IMG/VR virus record: IMGVR_UViG_3300022690_000108
Coordinates: 1-41,612 of that record
Strand: one strand, 5' to 3'
Length of the DNA: 41,612 nucleotides
Origin: a virus
Positions 9,043 to 15,832 of the stretch are shown in pieces. The translations under genes were made by a program, and so were the position numbers. The number at the start of each line of letters is the position of its first letter. Within the stretch, counting starts at the first letter, position 1. The notes under the pieces are model-generated. The model did not search any database. It was not told the origin of the DNA and saw only the letters and a list, made by a program, of their open reading frames with translations.

Positions 9043-9348
9043 TTATACCTCGCTTATGTGAGGTATTTTTTTATCTATCGCAATAACATCTTCATCACAT
9101 ATAACTAGTTCGTAAGCTCCTTTCCATTCGTACTCAAACTTTAATTCTCCCGTTGATAACTTTCTTGCTGATGGTGGTTTTTTACCGTCCTTGATTTCAA
9201 TAGCGATAGTATGTCCGTTCTTGCTAACCATAATGTCACAACAGTTTTTAAGTTGGCTGATAATTAATACATACCAGCCTAGCTTTCTAAATAGCGCAAC
9301 AACTTCTTTCTGATTATCATCGATTCGGGCAGCTCTACGAAAACTCAT
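9043..9348 (-). CDS. VRR-NUC-type nuclease (PD-(D/E)xK fold)
   Basis: 101 residues from the ATG at 9348, which makes an ATGA overlap with the upstream gene; a longer frame to 9372 exists but ignores that coupling. The pattern of small phage VRR-NUC proteins is clear: E15 in DNQKEVVALFRKLGW, D38 in NCCDIMV, and E51-I-K53 in AIEIKDGKKPPSARKLS, which supply the PD-(D/E)xK metal site, then a late F-x-x-x-W-x-G-x-Y. Such proteins are thought to cut branched DNA, serving replication or recombination. Last gene of the leftward cluster. Confidence 0.85.
   Translation of the reverse strand: MSFRRAARIDDNQKEVVALFRKLGWYVLIISQLKNCCDIMVSKNGHTIAIEIKDGKKPPSARKLSTGELKFEYEWKGAYELVICDEDVIAIDKKIPHISEV
9045..9072 (+). 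terminator. Rho-independent terminator of the late operon
   Basis: ATACCTC (9045-9051) pairs perfectly with GAGGTAT (9060-9066) around an 8-base loop, followed by six T (9067-9072). It closes rightward transcription of the tail genes and overlaps the last codons of the convergent leftward gene. Confidence 0.85.
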
Positions 9349-9713
9349 GCGTTCGTATCTCCAATAGCGCAAGCGATATCAAAGTGAGGCGTATCTAAGT
9401 TCTCGTTAAACATACTATGTAGCATTTGACTAAATATCTCTGATTGCTTTCCGAACTTCCTAACAAAAGATTTTTTGTGATGAGTTACATTTAATAAATG
9501 ATTACTACTAACATCATGCAAAGCAATAGGGACAGGTAAAATAAACCAGTGACCTATTTCAACCTTATCTTGTTTGGCGCTTCTACCTAAAACATGATGA
9601 AGTTGAAATTGCGATCCAGACCATTCATCGCCATATAACTCCCCTATGTTTTCAATAGCCCAATCAGATATGACACTCATCCACTTCTTTTGTGCTGTAT
9701 TAGCTTGTTTCAT
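9345..9713 (-). CDS. HH-motif protein, possible HNH/Ref-like nuclease
   Basis: 122 residues. The central FQLHHVLGRSAKQDKVEIGH, followed by PIALHDVSSNHLLNVTHHKK, has spaced His residues and an HH..GR pattern that resembles phage HNH or P1 Ref-like zinc/metal nucleases. A W-rich helix opens the protein. It is coupled (ATGA) to both the VRR-NUC gene and the gene before it, so it probably acts on DNA with them. The exact family is uncertain. Confidence 0.6.
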   Translation of the reverse strand: MKQANTAQKKWMSVISDWAIENIGELYGDEWSGSQFQLHHVLGRSAKQDKVEIGHWFILPVPIALHDVSSNHLLNVTHHKKSFVRKFGKQSEIFSQMLHSMFNENLDTPHFDIACAIGDTNA

Positions 9714-9886
9714 AAAAAATTACTCCTTATCCATTTCATTACACTAATATTTAACCGGTAAACTTTCCCGCAATACAACTTGTAATACTTGCCGTTAATC
9801 TTACTCACAACGTCACCTCTTGGTAGTTCCTTGCCGCAACCACAAGCACAGATAACGCCTCTTTTACACAGAGTAATAATTTTCAT
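9710..9886 (-). CDS. Small Cys-rich protein, possible zinc-binding
   Basis: 58 residues, not previously obvious because of its size. It ends in an ATGA overlap with the 9345-9713 gene and its start lies 23 bases inside the end of the gene before it. Cysteines at 7, 13, 15, 17 and 39 (CACGCG motif) suggest metal binding. Codon overlap on both sides supports its being a real gene of this compact operon. Confidence 0.6.
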   Translation of the reverse strand: MKIITLCKRGVICACGCGKELPRGDVVSKINGKYYKLYCGKVYRLNISVMKWIRSNFL

Positions 9887-10157
9887 ATCTAGTAACCTTT
9901 TGTTGTAACTTATTAACTTTAGATTTTAACGCGGCTATTTGTTTCTTTTGCTCGAGTATCAATTCTTGATCCATCGCTAGCATTTTATCAAACTGTTCCT
10001 CAGTCCTTGGCATTGGATCACCTTTCTTTGGTGTCGTTTTATATTCCAACCAACTTTTAACTCGTTTCATCTCTAGCGCCTTATGGCTTAATATAATAGT
10101 TAGCATGGCTTTATTGCTCTTTTGACCAGCACTTCCCGCAAACTCTATTTTGAACAT
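9864..10157 (-). CDS. Coiled-coil protein, unknown
   Basis: 97 residues. The C-terminal half (about 55-92: EQFDKMLAMDQELILEQKK and KVNKLQQKVTRYEN) has a heptad pattern of a coiled coil. The basic middle contains MKRVKSWLEYKTTPKKGD. The start is 47 bases inside the end of the membrane-anchored Cys protein upstream. No function recognised. Confidence 0.6.
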   Translation of the reverse strand: MFKIEFAGSAGQKSNKAMLTIILSHKALEMKRVKSWLEYKTTPKKGDPMPRTEEQFDKMLAMDQELILEQKKQIAALKSKVNKLQQKVTRYENYYSV

Positions 10158-10251
10158 CTTGCTCGCTTTTGCAGTATTTACATTTACAACTTCTCAAGTA
10201 GAAAAAGCCAAAAATAACCAGTATTAACAAAAACCATAAAAAATCAATCAT
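10111..10251 (-). CDS. Membrane-anchored Cys-motif mini-protein
   Basis: 46 residues, preceded by AGGAG about 9 bases upstream of ATG 10251. Residues 2-20 form one membrane segment (IDFLWFLLILVIFGFFYL). The remainder has CKCKYC and CGKC, a four-Cys zinc-ribbon arrangement with C-x2-C pairs at 24/27 and 38/41. This layout would put a metal knuckle next to the inner membrane. It overlaps the next gene out of frame. Unknown function. Confidence 0.65.
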   Translation of the reverse strand: MIDFLWFLLILVIFGFFYLRSCKCKYCKSEQDVQNRVCGKCWSKEQ

Positions 10252-10289
10252 CTTGATGCTCTCCTATCTATTAATCTTTAATAACACGT

Positions 10290-10424
10290 TTAAATAAAAT
10301 ACAACCCAGCCATAAAGCCTATATACCAAACAGCTAAAATAGAAAACTTGATAAAAAGTAACTTTTTTTGTCGCTTGTGAATACCTGCAAAAACATCATC
10401 AAGATTATTGTTTAAACTATCCAT
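10290..10424 (-). CDS. Small membrane protein
   Basis: 44 residues. Polar start (MDSLNNNLDDVFAGIHKRQKK) then one transmembrane segment at about 22-43 (LLFIKFSILAVWYIGFMAGLYF) running to the C-terminus, a tail-anchored layout. A purine-rich AAGGGG precedes the ATG. Unknown role. Confidence 0.55.
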   Translation of the reverse strand: MDSLNNNLDDVFAGIHKRQKKLLFIKFSILAVWYIGFMAGLYFI

Positions 10425-10451
10425 TATATATACCCCTTCTTATGGTTGCTG

Positions 10452-10892
10452 TTAACTATCTTTAAATTTAATTGGTATACCGTTTTCATTGAAATAATAA
10501 ATCATATTTTCGCAATACTCTTTACTTTCTGCAGTGTTAAACAATGACGTAACGCTCATGCACTGTATTAACTTCATTTTACTTTCCTGACCTCTGCCAT
10601 AGTAATTCAGATTAGACGTCAAAAACTCTATGCTCTCGCTGCTATGCACGCTGTTATGCAAGATAGGCAAGCCAAACTTATCTTTGCACTCATTCTTTAC
10701 ATCTAACGCTGACCTATCACCATAATACTTAGCTATCTGAGCATAAAATAAATGCTGTTGTGCGTTCATGCTAAGGCCGCGCTTCTTCTTCCACTCGCTG
10801 ACTGTCAATCTTTTGGCGGTACTCAAATCAAGCTTATCTAACTCTTGATTGATAAATGCCCGATTACTGGATGTAAGCTTTAAGTCAGTCAT
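10452..10892 (-). CDS. NinB/Orf-like recombination mediator
   Basis: 146 residues from ATG 10892, which overlaps the upstream stop as TAATG; a longer frame to 10925 is less likely. The part KRLTVSEWKKKRGLSMNAQQHLFYAQIAKYYGD matches the lambda NinB pattern of a short strand, then RSLDQN and a helix. NinB (Orf) binds single-stranded DNA and helps load recombinases. Together with RecT and exonuclease genes at 22-23.5 kb, the phage would have a complete annealing pathway. C-terminus is helical without recognised motifs. Confidence 0.65.
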   Translation of the reverse strand: MTDLKLTSSNRAFINQELDKLDLSTAKRLTVSEWKKKRGLSMNAQQHLFYAQIAKYYGDRSALDVKNECKDKFGLPILHNSVHSSESIEFLTSNLNYYGRGQESKMKLIQCMSVTSLFNTAESKEYCENMIYYFNENGIPIKFKDS

Positions 10893-11158
10893 TATATATT
10901 TTTCATACCTCCTGATAATTGACAAACATAGCTATATGTAATACTGCACTTAATAGCTATTTCCTTTAGTGACAACGTTTTTAGTTTTATTAATTTTATT
11001 GCCTTTCCTGTGCGCGTTAACGGCTTTGCTAACCTATGTTCTTTTGCTAACTGGTGATACTTACTTTTCCATTTTATAACGTTATTATTCGATAATCTTA
11101 ACTGCTCAGTTAACCGTTCTATCTCGTCCTTCTGAGACATAAACTCGCCGATATCCAT
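10892..11158 (-). CDS. Small protein with coiled coil and C-terminal HTH
   Basis: 88 residues from ATG 11158, chosen because it overlaps the stop of the tiny gene upstream (TGATG). Residues 8-40 are heptad-like (EIERLTEQLRLSNNNVIKW). Residues 57-83 (KLIKLKTLSLKEIAIKCSIT then YSYVCQLSG) look like a helix-turn-helix. A DNA-binding regulatory or NinH-like role is possible. Confidence 0.6.
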   Translation of the reverse strand: MDIGEFMSQKDEIERLTEQLRLSNNNVIKWKSKYHQLAKEHRLAKPLTRTGKAIKLIKLKTLSLKEIAIKCSITYSYVCQLSGGMKNI

Positions 11159-11247
11159 CACGGCACCATATAAGCACATACATAATAAATCATACCCATA
11201 GCTATAAACGATATTAGTAAAGGTTTAAATTGTTTTAGTTTATTCAT
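11158..11247 (-). CDS. Tiny membrane peptide
   Basis: 29 residues, MNKLKQFKPLL followed by one hydrophobic segment (ISFIAMGMIYYVCAYM). The stop is coupled to the next start (TGATG). It could be a real mini-protein or a leader that feeds ribosomes to the HTH gene. Confidence 0.45.
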   Translation of the reverse strand: MNKLKQFKPLLISFIAMGMIYYVCAYMVP

Positions 11248-11256
11248 TGTTAGCCT

Positions 11257-11520
11257 CTAGTCAGATGTAGTCATGGAAGAAAGCCACTTTTTACTATTAT
11301 TGATATGACTATCGGCAGACCCCATATCTTCAATTGATTTATTTAATAATTGAAATAACTCATTGACACTTACCTCTGATTTATTCGGTAGGTTATCTTT
11401 ATTTGCACTGAGGTACATTAAGATATCATGAAGATTATCGCTTATACCCGAAACAAATCTACCCGCCGATTCATTACTATTAAAAGCCTCAATTGATGCT
11501 AATTTTATTAACTCTTTCAT
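11257..11520 (-). CDS. Unknown small protein
   Basis: 87 residues, start directly abutting the previous stop (11520/11521). Predicted helical (EAFNSNESAGRFVSGISDNL, then NELFQLLNKSIEDMGSADSH). No motif recognised. Confidence 0.6.
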   Translation of the reverse strand: MKELIKLASIEAFNSNESAGRFVSGISDNLHDILMYLSANKDNLPNKSEVSVNELFQLLNKSIEDMGSADSHINNSKKWLSSMTTSD

Positions 11521-11739
11521 CTAGCTAACCTCTTTCATTCGTAATTTAATTTTAAGCTCTGCATTCTCAGCGTTAAGCGACATTACCTGTTCGTCAAGTT
11601 CTATGTTTTTAACGTTAAGCTTTCTCATTTGATCACCGTAAAACTTATTATTCTCACTCATAGTACTTCTAAGCTCAGTTATCGTAACTTTAGCTTGTGA
11701 TAGTTCCGTTTCCATTTGTTCTATCGCTTGTTGCATCAC
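11521..11739 (-). CDS. Coiled-coil protein
   Basis: 72 residues that are almost entirely coiled coil by heptad pattern (QMETELSQAKVTITELRS, NIELDEQVMSLNAENAELK). It abuts the next gene. The start lies 50 bases inside the end of the 59-residue gene upstream. Confidence 0.62.
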   Translation of the reverse strand: MMQQAIEQMETELSQAKVTITELRSTMSENNKFYGDQMRKLNVKNIELDEQVMSLNAENAELKIKLRMKEVS

Positions 11740-11869
11740 TGGACTTATCCTTACTGTAAGGTTTAGGCATCACGGACTTAGCTAATTCTAAATCCTTCTT
11801 ACTGTCACCAGTTGGAACTACACCTTTACGCTCTAGTAGCTCTCTGATTGCTCTTGATGTAGTTGTCAT
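11690..11869 (-). CDS. Unknown small basic/polar protein
   Basis: 59 residues starting two bases after the stop of the 207-residue gene. N-terminal TTSRAIRELLERKGVVPTGD looks like a short helical, possibly SAP-like, segment; the tail is polar (SKDKSSDATSDR). It overlaps the coiled-coil gene by 50 bases in another frame. Confidence 0.5.
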   Translation of the reverse strand: MTTTSRAIRELLERKGVVPTGDSKKDLELAKSVMPKPYSKDKSSDATSDRTNGNGTITS

Positions 11870-11871
11870 GG

Positions 11872-12495
11872 TTAATTCAAATTCATTAAAGGGTTTTTGG
11901 TGAAATACGGTTCTCTACCATAAACACCAGATGAAACAATTCTAATAAATTGACGGTTACCACTATGGGAAACAGGCAAGCTTTCGTGAGGGGTTAGTAT
12001 TCCTATTTTATGAACTTCACCAGCTTTCATTAGTATTGCTGTTTCGTAAGGGTACATATCAGCGTAATGACCTATGTCTCCATCCTCTGATGTTTCTTGG
12101 TGCTCAGCATCCCATAAGGCGCAAGTATTGCTTATGCTATTCGCCAGTAAAACCTCAGTATCACGATCAAGCGTTACTAAACCATTACCTCCCCATGTCG
12201 GAACGCTACCCCAAGCGTATAGCTTATTAGGGCGTAAACCTGCTTCCGTATGCAATGCTCGTCCATGCTTTGAACGGTAAGCTCTTTGTGGGTTACCCGC
12301 TTTAACTGATGACTCATCAATAGTTAAGTAGCCAACGTCGCCTTTTTTAATGAATGAACTATCTAGTATAGATCCGTATTGCGCTCTAATGTTTTCTGGT
12401 ACAGTTGTCGAATCACCTTGAATAAACGGCATCATCAAACATTGAATACCCGTTTGCTTTGGGAAGATTATATTGTTAACTATTGCTATATTCAT
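11872..12495 (-). CDS. Conserved-looking phage protein, possible double-stranded beta-helix fold
   Basis: 207 residues, first gene of the 12495-to-9043 leftward cluster. The C-terminal part has a spaced H..D pattern and a basic end (GDIGHYADMYPYETAILM, then TPHESLPVSHSGNRQFIRIV) reminiscent of small phage proteins annotated as 2OG-Fe(II) oxygenase-like, where His/Asp/His bind iron and Arg binds 2-oxoglutarate. The match is only suggestive: the first H-x-D is not in the usual spacing. Function unresolved. Confidence 0.7.
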   Translation of the reverse strand: MNIAIVNNIIFPKQTGIQCLMMPFIQGDSTTVPENIRAQYGSILDSSFIKKGDVGYLTIDESSVKAGNPQRAYRSKHGRALHTEAGLRPNKLYAWGSVPTWGGNGLVTLDRDTEVLLANSISNTCALWDAEHQETSEDGDIGHYADMYPYETAILMKAGEVHKIGILTPHESLPVSHSGNRQFIRIVSSGVYGREPYFTKNPLMNLN

Positions 12496-12548
12496 TTTTA
12501 ATTCTTCGTTTCGTTTAAGTTGAAATAACTATACACCACAAAAGCCCT

Positions 12549-12579
12549 TTGACATATCCGACCAGTTGGAGATTATTAA
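12549..12579 (+). promoter_or_regulatory. Candidate rightward promoter of the holin cassette
   Basis: A perfect -35 TTGACA at 12549-12554 faces the 12625 operon, but the best -10 at reasonable spacing (TATTAA, 12574-12579) is 19 bases away and weak. TACAAT at 12586-12591 is an alternative -10. The exact start is uncertain. Confidence 0.35.
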
Positions 12580-12624
12580 TATAACTACAATAATGTTAAA
12601 CTAACTATAACTAGGAGAATAAAC

Positions 12625-12768
12625 ATGAAAGGCGGCTATTTAGATATTAACGAAGCGGAAGATATAAAGACTGATGATTGGCCTAGCTGCGGAATTATGC
12701 GAGGCAAAGTTAAAGGTATGATTCACGGTGTCGGCTGTGGAATTAATGAAGGCGGGAGTGGGGCATGA
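12625..12768 (+). CDS. Small Gly/Cys protein, unknown
   Basis: 47 residues, with AGGAG eight bases before the ATG. Acidic middle (DINEAEDIKTDDW) and a Gly-rich end (GMIHGVGCGINEGGSG) with two Cys. First of four coupled rightward genes ending with a holin-like protein; no function recognised. Confidence 0.6.
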   Translation: MKGGYLDINEAEDIKTDDWPSCGIMRGKVKGMIHGVGCGINEGGSGA

Positions 12769-12845
12769 ACGAATTCGATGGTATTCACAGCGAGCAGGAT
12801 TGGGGTGTTGACGAGAAGTTCTCTATTGAAGGTATGGGAGCATGA
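12765..12845 (+). CDS. Tiny acidic peptide, translationally coupled
   Basis: 26 residues starting in an ATGA overlap with the gene before and ending in an ATGA overlap with the holin-like gene; GGCGGGAGTGGGG upstream can act as ribosome-binding site. The tight coupling on both sides argues for translation, whether or not the peptide itself matters. Confidence 0.5.
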   Translation: MNEFDGIHSEQDWGVDEKFSIEGMGA

Positions 12846-13204
12846 GTTTTTTAACCAGCCTATTTAGCGGTGGCATTGTTAAATCTATTGAGAATATAGC
12901 GAGCGAATGGATTGAAACTGACATGGAGTCGGCAGAGGCTAAAGTTCTCATGATTAAGACGCTTGACCCTAACGGATTAATGCGTAGAGACTTATCTAAT
13001 AGAGTTACTAACCTTTACACTTTATACATAGTAACGGCTCTTATATTGCTTATCTGTGAAAGCTTCGGTTTAGGTGATATAGCTCAAATTGCAGTAGCGA
13101 CAACTAAGGTAACAGAATTGTTTATTCCGATAACCACGCTATTTGGTGTAATAGTTTCAGCCAGCTTTGGTGTGAACTACGCCAATACGAAACAAGCTAA
13201 ATAA
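12842..13204 (+). CDS. Holin-like membrane protein (3TM/GTA-type)
   Basis: 120 residues. An amphipathic N-terminus and a short charged segment (DPNGLMRRDLSNRVTNLY) come before two membrane segments, at about 61-79 (LYTLYIVTALILLICESF) and 95-113 (FIPITTLFGVIVSASFGV). The arrangement matches phage holins of the gene-transfer-agent release type. Holins make the inner-membrane hole that lets endolysin out. It is far from the DUF5675 lysis-type gene at 24 kb, and another holin-like gene exists at 25050. Confidence 0.7.
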   Translation: MSFLTSLFSGGIVKSIENIASEWIETDMESAEAKVLMIKTLDPNGLMRRDLSNRVTNLYTLYIVTALILLICESFGLGDIAQIAVATTKVTELFIPITTLFGVIVSASFGVNYANTKQAK

Positions 13205-13299
13205 TGAATTATGTTAAATGTACGGGCAGATTTACCGCCCACTCACCCAAACCCTACGCCTCCCGAAGATATATAGAGGCTGCAAGGGATTTTAAATAA
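13204..13299 (+). CDS. 31-residue basic peptide coupled to the holin-like gene
   Basis: Starts in a TAATG overlap with the holin-like gene stop and ends just at the terminator stem. The peptide is basic with aromatic residues (CTGRFTAHSPKPYASRRYIE). No similar protein recognised. Confidence 0.5.
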   Translation: MNYVKCTGRFTAHSPKPYASRRYIEAARDFK

Positions 13300-13319
13300 C
13301 TCACTTAACTGTGAGTTTT
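13298..13319 (+). terminator. Terminator of the holin cassette
   Basis: AACTCAC (13298-13304) pairs with GTGAGTT (13311-13317) around six bases and is followed by TTTT. The reverse strand has a short T-containing tract, so it may also stop leftward transcripts. Confidence 0.7.
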
Positions 13320-13544
13320 GTCGTTCTTCTTTTTACATCTTCTTTTGTTTGCGTCTATCAAATGCCCTTCAATAAACCTATTAATAAAATTAGCGTAACT
13401 AAGGTTAGCCAAGTAATCAGATAAATCGTCAATCTTTTCACCTGTAAATATAAGCGCTATTGATAAGTATTTTAATGGAATAACAAAAATACCCATGGCC
13501 ACAACTATCAATATAAATAAAAACCTATCTCTGTAATATTTCAT
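13305..13544 (-). CDS. Small membrane protein
   Basis: 79 residues with one strong membrane segment (FLFILIVVAMGIFVIPLKYL, about 8-27) perhaps followed by a second weaker one, then a basic tail (ANKRRCKKKND). Last gene of the 16056-to-13305 leftward cluster. Unknown function. Confidence 0.6.
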   Translation of the reverse strand: MKYYRDRFLFILIVVAMGIFVIPLKYLSIALIFTGEKIDDLSDYLANLSYANFINRFIEGHLIDANKRRCKKKNDKTHS

Positions 13545-13588
13545 AATCCCAAACCTCTATTTAACAAATCTCCAAATCGGGTATCAAA

Positions 13589-13744
13589 TTAAATCTTAAC
13601 TTGCTTTTCATTCATACCCATTACATCAACTAGATACACTTTAATTTCATCAAACCACATTTGTTTAGTATAGTGACTCATATCAATATCTTTTAGTTCG
13701 TGCTTAGTTTCTAGATCTCTAAACTCATCGTAGTGATCACTCAT
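13589..13744 (-). CDS. Small charged protein, unknown
   Basis: 51 residues, highly charged (DHYDEFRDLETKHELKDI, then MWFDEIKVYLVDVMGMNEK). Lies between two other small leftward genes with short spacers. No motif seen. Confidence 0.55.
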   Translation of the reverse strand: MSDHYDEFRDLETKHELKDIDMSHYTKQMWFDEIKVYLVDVMGMNEKQVKI

Positions 13745-13754
13745 CGTTGTAAAC

Positions 13755-14057
13755 CTATTTAGTGTTATGTGTTAACTGATTGCTCTTAGTTAAATCACTC
13801 ATTAATTCATTAAATGTAAAATCGCTTTGTTCGTCGCCATCAGGGTTAATAGCTTTTAAATTATTCTCTTTAATCCATATCTTACATAGGTTTTTTGTTA
13901 TCCCTGTGTAATAGTAATTACCCGCTTGATTTCGATGAATCTCAAAGACAAGGCTGTCAGCGTTACCAGAATCTGTAACAATAAATCGCTCACCATTTAC
14001 GCTGATGTCTTTAGTTAATCCGTACACCTCAACTAACTGACCTTTTTTATATTTCAT
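13755..14057 (-). CDS. Unknown beta-rich small protein
   Basis: 100 residues. N-terminus KYKKGQLVEVYGLTKDISVN resembles an SH3-like barrel start. Then strands GERFIVTDSG and LVFEIHRNQAGNYYYTG. AAGGATAAGAG precedes the start. No function recognised. Confidence 0.6.
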   Translation of the reverse strand: MKYKKGQLVEVYGLTKDISVNGERFIVTDSGNADSLVFEIHRNQAGNYYYTGITKNLCKIWIKENNLKAINPDGDEQSDFTFNELMSDLTKSNQLTHNTK

Positions 14058-14071
14058 TCTCTTATCCTTAT

Positions 14072-14260
14072 CTAATCTGTATTTAAATCATCAGCGGTTA
14101 GTTTGAAATGCTTAGCCATGGCAATTACATCATCTCTATACAGTGCTATCCAAGGTGCTCTATTTGTTTCTAATGTGACCGCTATGTCATTTGCTTGCGC
14201 CTTACTTACGGCATAATCTAAAAAGCAATGCTCATCTAAATCATAATCTTTTAGACTCAT
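14072..14260 (-). CDS. Unknown small protein
   Basis: 62 residues with good GAGG ahead of ATG 14260. Reads as a helix-strand-helix (DYAVSKAQANDIAVTLETN, then DDVIAMAKHFKLTADD) and could be a small nucleic-acid-associated protein, but no family is recognised. Confidence 0.6.
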   Translation of the reverse strand: MSLKDYDLDEHCFLDYAVSKAQANDIAVTLETNRAPWIALYRDDVIAMAKHFKLTADDLNTD

Positions 14261-14279
14261 TGTTTATTCCTCTATCTTA

Positions 14280-14531
14280 TTAGTCTTTAACTAGCTCTAT
14301 AATAAAAACATCATCAGCCCAAGATTCACCCTTTAAATACATATCAGTAATAAAATATCTATTTAATTCACGGTCAATTATTATTTCTTCTGTGCCGCCA
14401 ACTTCGTCGCCAGCTTCTAAAATACCTTCAACTTTAACGACTTGGCTATCTGATGGTGACTTGCCTATTATCACAAGGTCATCGCCAATCATTATTTGCC
14501 CTTCTGCTTCAAGTTCTATAAATTTTTTCAT
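14280..14531 (-). CDS. Unknown acidic small protein
   Basis: 83 residues from ATG 14531 (MKKFIELEAEGQ), chosen because AAGGA lies at proper distance; an ATG two codons upstream overlaps that site. Beta-rich (QIMIGDDLVIIGKSPSD, then VEGILEAGDEVGG) and strongly acidic overall. Confidence 0.6.
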   Translation of the reverse strand: MKKFIELEAEGQIMIGDDLVIIGKSPSDSQVVKVEGILEAGDEVGGTEEIIIDRELNRYFITDMYLKGESWADDVFIIELVKD

Positions 14532-14553
14532 AATCATTCCTTACTTAATACGT

Positions 14554-15168
14554 TTAGTGTTTAACTTTATTTTTAGCAATTTTAGCCATTCGTTTTTCAA
14601 TAGCTGTTTTGCATCCAGTTCTTGCGGTTACTGCTTTATCCATTTCGTTAACAACTGATTTCTCAGACAATAACTTTTGACCTCTAATTGGCAGCTTTCC
14701 TTTACGCTTAAGTTCAAGCTTAACTTTGAATGTCTTGTCAAATAACACTCTAGCTTTTTCATCAGGTAATCTACGCTTACAATCAAAGCCAACTTCCTGT
14801 CTTGTGAAGTATTCAACGTCATCTAGTACAGCAACACCCTTGATCATCCTGTTATAAGCTTCTGTAGTATCGAAATCTAAGCATAACGATAGAAAGTGAG
14901 GCAATGACGGCGGCCAGTTTAATCTTTCGCTTACAGTGCGGCTTACGCCTCTTTTTAAATGGTTACTCGTAATCGATGAAAGTTCCGTTATCCACATGGT
15001 CGATGGTGATTCCCCCCTCTCCCTCGTCCACTGCTCCCCCCAAATGTCTGTCATCTGCTCCCACAGCCAATCCGCATTCATTGGATCTGTCTCTATACTT
15101 GGCATCGTTTCGCTGCTTTGTCCGTTCGTACGCTGAAAGTTTTTTACCAGAGCTTTGAGTTGATCCAT
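14554..15168 (-). CDS. Replication protein P-like (helicase loader)
   Basis: 204 residues; AAGGAG seven bases before ATG 15168 supports this start. Residues 30-100 (NADWLWEQMTDIWGEQW, then MWITELSSITSNHLKRG, then NWPPSLPHFLSLCL) follow the lambda P pattern: a conserved iw..m..i.G..W, a helix, then a PPS.P.F..LC motif. Lambda P brings host DnaB helicase to the origin bound by O. Its first 68 codons are read in a different frame from the last 68 codons of the O-like gene (see findings). The C-terminus is Lys-rich. Confidence 0.75.
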   Translation of the reverse strand: MDQLKALVKNFQRTNGQSSETMPSIETDPMNADWLWEQMTDIWGEQWTRERGESPSTMWITELSSITSNHLKRGVSRTVSERLNWPPSLPHFLSLCLDFDTTEAYNRMIKGVAVLDDVEYFTRQEVGFDCKRRLPDEKARVLFDKTFKVKLELKRKGKLPIRGQKLLSEKSVVNEMDKAVTARTGCKTAIEKRMAKIAKNKVKH

Positions 15169-15805
15169 TATTTACTCCTTGCATTTTCGCTTGTAGTTGT
15201 GGGAATTTTTCTCTTAATTTTTTAACGCTTAATATATTGCTTGACCAGAAACTATCTTGATTAGCCCATTTAAAAACATCTGAAATGTCATCGAATGATA
15301 ACTTGTCAACTTCTCGCATTAATCGAATAACATTAGCCCAAGTTTCAAAGTTAGGTTTTTTGCTACTAGGTGCAACTTTTACTACTAAACTATAAATCCA
15401 TTCAGCACATCTATAATCATCATCTGAAAAATTACATTTTTTAGTAGTTACTATATCTTTACTAACACTATCACTCTTACTATCACTCTTATTCTTACTA
15501 ACACTATCTGCTACGTTTGCTAGGGTTTGCTTGCATTTGCTAGCATTTGCTACCTTTTGCAACCCGCCCTTAGAGCCAGCAATGGCGCGCCTTTCACAAG
15601 TTTCTAGGTATTTACCATCATCCCTAATAAACTGGTTTTTAAATGGCAAGAACACCATTTTTGTTATTTGGTCTAACGTTATTTCGTCATCAATTTGATA
15701 AGCATGTATAGCTTTAAATAATTTACCAGCTTGATCATCCGTCAAATCTGGCAGTATATCTAAACTATCTTTATGTAAAACAAATGACTTTCTTTTGCTA
15801 CTCAT
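14963..15805 (-). CDS. Replication initiator, O-like (DUF6291 N-domain)
   Basis: 280 residues. Residues 1-80 (KSFVLHKDSLDILPDLTDDQ, then AGKLFKAIHAYQIDD, then ending ERRAIAGSKGG) look like the DUF6291 DNA-binding domain. A low-complexity SKSDSVSK linker is encoded by the iteron region. Residues 125-205 (YRCAEWIYSLVVKVAP, then SFWSSNILSVKKLREKF) look like the DnaT/O C-terminal module that contacts helicase loader. In lambda, O binds iterons in its own gene; here five tandem iterons are at 15516-15565. The tail (residues 213-280) is dual-coded with the P-like start. Confidence 0.75.
   Translation of the reverse strand: MSSKRKSFVLHKDSLDILPDLTDDQAGKLFKAIHAYQIDDEITLDQITKMVFLPFKNQFIRDDGKYLETCERRAIAGSKGGLQKVANASKCKQTLANVADSVSKNKSDSKSDSVSKDIVTTKKCNFSDDDYRCAEWIYSLVVKVAPSSKKPNFETWANVIRLMREVDKLSFDDISDVFKWANQDSFWSSNILSVKKLREKFPQLQAKMQGVNNGSTQSSGKKLSAYERTKQRNDAKYRDRSNECGLAVGADDRHLGGAVDEGEGGITIDHVDNGTFIDYE
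15461..15508. repeat. AT-rich repeats next to iterons (possible unwinding element)
   Basis: ACTATCACTCTT occurs twice in tandem (15467-15478 and 15479-15490), flanked by two copies of ACTAACACTATC (15461-15472 and 15497-15508). The tract directly adjoins the iterons, as the AT-rich unwinding region does in lambdoid origins. Confidence 0.6.
15516..15565. other. Putative replication origin: five tandem 10-bp iterons
   Basis: Five consecutive 10-bp units each begin TTTGC, at 15516, 15526, 15536, 15546 and 15556, with consensus TTTGCTAGCA on the plus strand. The spacing of one helical turn puts them on one face of DNA. They lie inside the O-like initiator gene, where lambdoid phages have their origin, and next to AT-rich repeats. 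Confidence 0.75.
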
Positions 15806-15832
15806 TTATAATTACCTTACTCAATTAATTAA

